Source: Hyperoplus lanceolatus (taxonomy: Eukaryota; Chordata; Actinopteri; Uranoscopiformes; Ammodytidae). Taken from it: a stretch of DNA of 64,000 nucleotides. Under the pieces are notes generated by a model, which saw only the letters and a program-made list of their open reading frames with translations, had not been told where the DNA came from and did no database searches. The stretch covers positions 30,265,001-30,329,000 of the forward strand of contig CM049395.1 of the NCBI GenBank assembly GCA_026929865.2. The letters are read 5' to 3'. Position numbers and translations under genes: made by a program. Positions 60,887 through 64,000 of the stretch are shown here, piece by piece; within the stretch, counting starts at the first letter, position 1, and the number at the start of each line of letters is the position of its first letter.

Positions 60887-62500
60887 AGAGTGTTTAACAG
60901 GATACAAATTTGTATTTGATTATATGTATAGCTCTATTAAAAGGTTTAGACTAAATACAATAAAAAGGAAATAATTCTATGAAAGTTGACTTATAGTTGC
61001 CAGAGTTAACCTGAGGACCAAATCAGTGGTCTCATCCGCCCCGTCATCCTGCAGAGGATGTCTTAAATAGCTCACCGTTCCCTCCCCCCACTACCTGCAC
61101 CACTGTCGGATGTAAAGCTCAGTAGAGAAAACAAAAGAGCTTGTGTTTTTATCTTGAAGTAGATTCTTTCAGAGCACACACCAAGTGTGGTTTGATATGT
61201 GCTCGACAGTAACCCTGCGTCTGGAAATATATATTGTTTTTTTAGAGCAAGTTCACCCTTATTTGGTTCAATATCACACTCTGGGGCTTCATGTGGGTGC
61301 AGCTTTTTCAGGGGACAAATGAAACATACACAAGCTCTGTGTTCTGTGAACATTAGCCCGTACAGAGGCTGGCACGGGACAATGCTGCTATAATCCTGTT
61401 CCTGTTTGAACATGTAACTTATTAAAAAAAAAAAAAAACGTGGCGTGTCGGAGGGGGTAGTAAAGCACAGTATTTTTAAAGATTTGTATAGAGTTCTATG
61501 AAATTTTATAGAGGTTGTCTGAACACAACCTGTTCAACACTTACGCGTGGATTGCCAAAAACAAAAAATACTATATATATTTAAAAATATGAAAACAACG
61601 TGATTATTATTAGACTTATGGGTTATGTAAGAAGCAATATTTATTCTGAATGAATCTCCTTGGTTGTGTTTTATTTTTCCATTTTAAAGTTACTTATCAT
61701 GATGCCATCACTTGTCAGTGTTTTAATGATGTATTGCCTAACGTAGATACACTCTCTACACGTAACAAGATATTTTGGCCTATCAAGTGACCAAGAAACC
61801 CAGGTATCTTCTGACGACCACCATCTGCCTGACTAGACTTCTCTCACCTACGGAAATCTGAGTCTAGAGTGTGTGTGTATAAAAAGAGCAAAGCCTGTAA
61901 ATTATTTAAAAAATAAATAAATACATATATTATTTATCCGCAGGCCATCTTGTTAAGAAACTATATGAACTTTATATATATATATACATGTATACATACA
62001 TAAATCCACCAAAAACATTAGTTATGACCGTTGATTCCTTTATGCGGATCAACAGGTCGCTAAGCAGTTTTCTCTGTGGAAATGTAGAGCTGAGTAGATG
62101 TAGTAGAAATCTTTAAAAGAACATCAACAGGCCATGTTTAGGCATGGCTCACTAAACCCACTTCCACCCCTCTTCAAAACACTGATCCCACCTTTATCAT
62201 CATCCAACAACTGTTTATTTTTTTATTTTTCTTATTTCTTATTCTTTCTTTCTCATTAATAGATTTTATTCTTTGATAAAGTCTTTTTAGAGGCTAAGAT
62301 GTTTTCAGTAATTTGTGCTAAGAATTGTGTTCATGTTTTCTATGTTGCTGTAATTTTGTGCTACTGAATCATCATAGAGTCAACTAATTACTGAAGTGAA
62401 AAGAGAGAGAATTTTCCTGTAACTGCACTCTTCCTTCCCCCTGCCCCCCCCCCTCGAATCCTCAAGACTTCTTGTATGGCAACCAAAATTCACTGTAAGA

Positions 62501-62506
62501 AATAAA
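62501..62506 (+). terminator. shank2: Distal poly(A) signal candidate
   Basis: AATAAA followed about 20 bp later by GTGTTGTATCTCTCTC, a GT/T-rich downstream element. It is my preferred end of the long 3' UTR. Confidence 0.5.
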
Positions 62507-62529
62507 TATAATATTGCACTAGTGTTGTA

Positions 62530-64000
62530 TCTCTCTCAGTCCTTCCAGTGCAGGACCATCAGAGCACAGACATACTGTATTTTACTTGGGATGAAGATCA
62601 ACAGAACAAAGACGCGAGTGTCTGAGAGAAGATTCCCTAATGCTCATATCATTTGTTTTTTGTATTGGCTCTTTGGCTGATTTCCAACATCTTGGGAATG
62701 TGTTGAACATATTGAGCGTGCAGTGTGCCACAAAAAAGGTTAGCCGCAGTAACCAGTAACAGGGTTTCTAGTTTTTTTGCATTCAACCTTTATTTTAACA
62801 TAACGCAATACATTGTTTTCATAGCCATTATTGATTAATATAATTTAATATAAATATACATTATAAAACTAAGACTCCTCTAGTTCCTAATGTATAAAAG
62901 TAAACATGTTGTCCACCAACCTATGAATACAAGTTAATAATTCAAACTTATTTTTATAAAATGTATATTTTAAGAAGGTTAAGTTCACTTTAAGATGGCC
63001 TTTAAGTGTACTTTATCATTCAATCACAATGTATTAGTGAGAAGTCCTTTAACAATGAACACGTTCCATTTCATGATGATCTGTTAAGTTTACAGATGTG
63101 TTGACAGTTTGCAACCTAACAGTTAAACAAAGTTCCGCTGACTTGCAAAGTTAATCCATTTATAAAATAATGTGTCAATTAATTGAATACAATGGAACAC
63201 TGGAAAGTTTGTGGACAGACCGTGATGAAAACGGTCACTGGGACGGTTCCTTATGTTAAAAGCAGGTCCAATTTTTCATCGCTGTGAAACCACCAAAAAT
63301 ATTCCATTCAACTCTAATTAAGTTGGATCTGTGAGATAGAAATCTCTAAACCTGTACAAATAAGACTAAAATGGTAGTAAAAAAGAAAGAAAGAAAGTGC
63401 ACTTGAAAAAGTACACTGAAAGGAAAACATCAACATTTCCTAAACTTGGATTTTGCTGTTTCTGGGACATTGTACGTACAGTATATATCAAAGATGTAAT
63501 TAAACCTCCAGCTAGACCACTATATTACTTTGGTAATAGAGTTTGGCCAGCAGAGAGCACTTTAAAGTTGTATTTCTACTTAAAGTTGTCCTACTCAGTA
63601 GATATCCTGGACTTAATTCTCAAATAAGGTAACAAAAAGATTTTCCTTAGCAAAAAAAGTGCTTACACAGGAGATAACCTATTGTATGGATTATATAATT
63701 AGAACCAGTGCCTTAGCACAAAGCTGTCAAGTACATATTTGAGTAAAAAATGCAATATTTTTTTGTAATAGCAGTGACATAAAACAGGAATTAACATATT
63801 GTATATGTACTTACTGATAATTTATTCATGTTTCAAGTGAATTACAAAAAGTTACAGTAGCAGTTGAAATGTTAGTTTAACATGTTTGACCGCTCATCCC
63901 TTATTTGACTAATTACATTAATTTGGTTGGTTAATTTCTAAACTTACTTACTGCAACACCTTTTGCCAACAGGTGTCCTTTATTGGGGTATGGGGAGTAT
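62530..64000. other. Downstream intergenic sequence
   Basis: AT-rich unique sequence. A short open frame near 63397-63627 has no domain or splice context. I see no further gene, repeat or RNA here. Confidence 0.55.

Larger units (their letters stand above)
58111..62525 (+). other. shank2: Putative shank2 3' UTR
   Basis: About 4.4 kb follow the stop codon without further coding evidence. Two poly(A) signals are candidates: AATAAA at 58494-58499, giving a 0.4-kb UTR, and AATAAA at 62501-62506, followed by a GT/T-rich stretch, giving a long UTR like that of mammalian SHANK2. The distal part (61480-62500) is AU-rich with ATTTA and TATATA motifs as in regulated neuronal UTRs. It contains an inverted-repeat element (59489-59856), a palindromic MITE (60091-60220) and a GT run (60855-60880). 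Transcript limits are inferred. Confidence 0.6.

Noticed and set aside
63397-63627. 76-codon frame downstream of shank2 as a possible new gene
   Set aside because: No domain, no splice context, AT-rich composition like the surrounding intergenic DNA.

Overview
This is vertebrate nuclear DNA, most likely from a percomorph (spiny-rayed) teleost fish. Coding sequence is sparse and sits in short exons with canonical GT/AG borders. The introns are long and full of CA/GT, CT and AT microsatellites, miniature inverted-repeat DNA transposons (MITEs), hAT, piggyBac-like and pogo-like elements, tRNA-derived SINEs and a LINE fragment of kinds common in fish genomes. I see no bacterial-type operons, CRISPR arrays or viral genes.

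The window holds the 3' half of one plus-strand gene, a SHANK2 orthologue. SHANK2 is a postsynaptic-density scaffold that links glutamate-receptor complexes, through GKAP/SAPAP, Homer and cortactin, to the actin cytoskeleton. The ankyrin-repeat exons lie upstream of base 1. In order I find: the second half of the SH3 domain (834-947); a linker exon (6724-6805); an internal promoter and alternative first exon for the short (ProSAP1/CortBP1-type) isoform, reading directly into the first PDZ exon (10835-11006); two more PDZ exons (13971-14095 and 36732-36867, separated by a 22.6-kb intron); the proline-rich linker (38392-38472); a 9-nt candidate microexon (38601-38609); a candidate stop-containing alternative exon (42070-42163); two linker exons (42629-42741, 43155-43260); the 2.46-kb proline-rich exon (45627-48087); and the terminal exon with the SAM domain (57582-58110). 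Codon phases agree at every junction. The short isoform assembles to 1,240 residues (1,243 with the microexon), close to the length known for mammalian short SHANK2. The 3' UTR probably runs to a poly(A) signal near 62501. Beyond it I see no further gene.

Outside the exons, the window is a layered record of transposon insertions. Several are unusually well delimited: two hAT elements with perfect 8-bp target duplications, a TTAA-flanked piggyBac-type MITE, a TA-flanked 1.26-kb element carrying a stub of a pogo-like transposase, a SINE with a 9-bp duplication 118 bp before the largest exon, and MITEs starting about 20-30 bp behind two PDZ-exon splice donors. A 130-bp near-palindrome and a larger inverted-repeat element lie inside the putative 3' UTR.

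I found no new multi-gene system. The points most worth checking are isoform control (internal promoter with overlapping uORFs, microexon, stop-containing exon), the hairpin in the 3' UTR, the apparent absence of a segment that mammalian SHANK2 has between its large exon and SAM exon, and the very GC-rich terminal exon. Whether the gene is the teleost a or b copy cannot be decided here.
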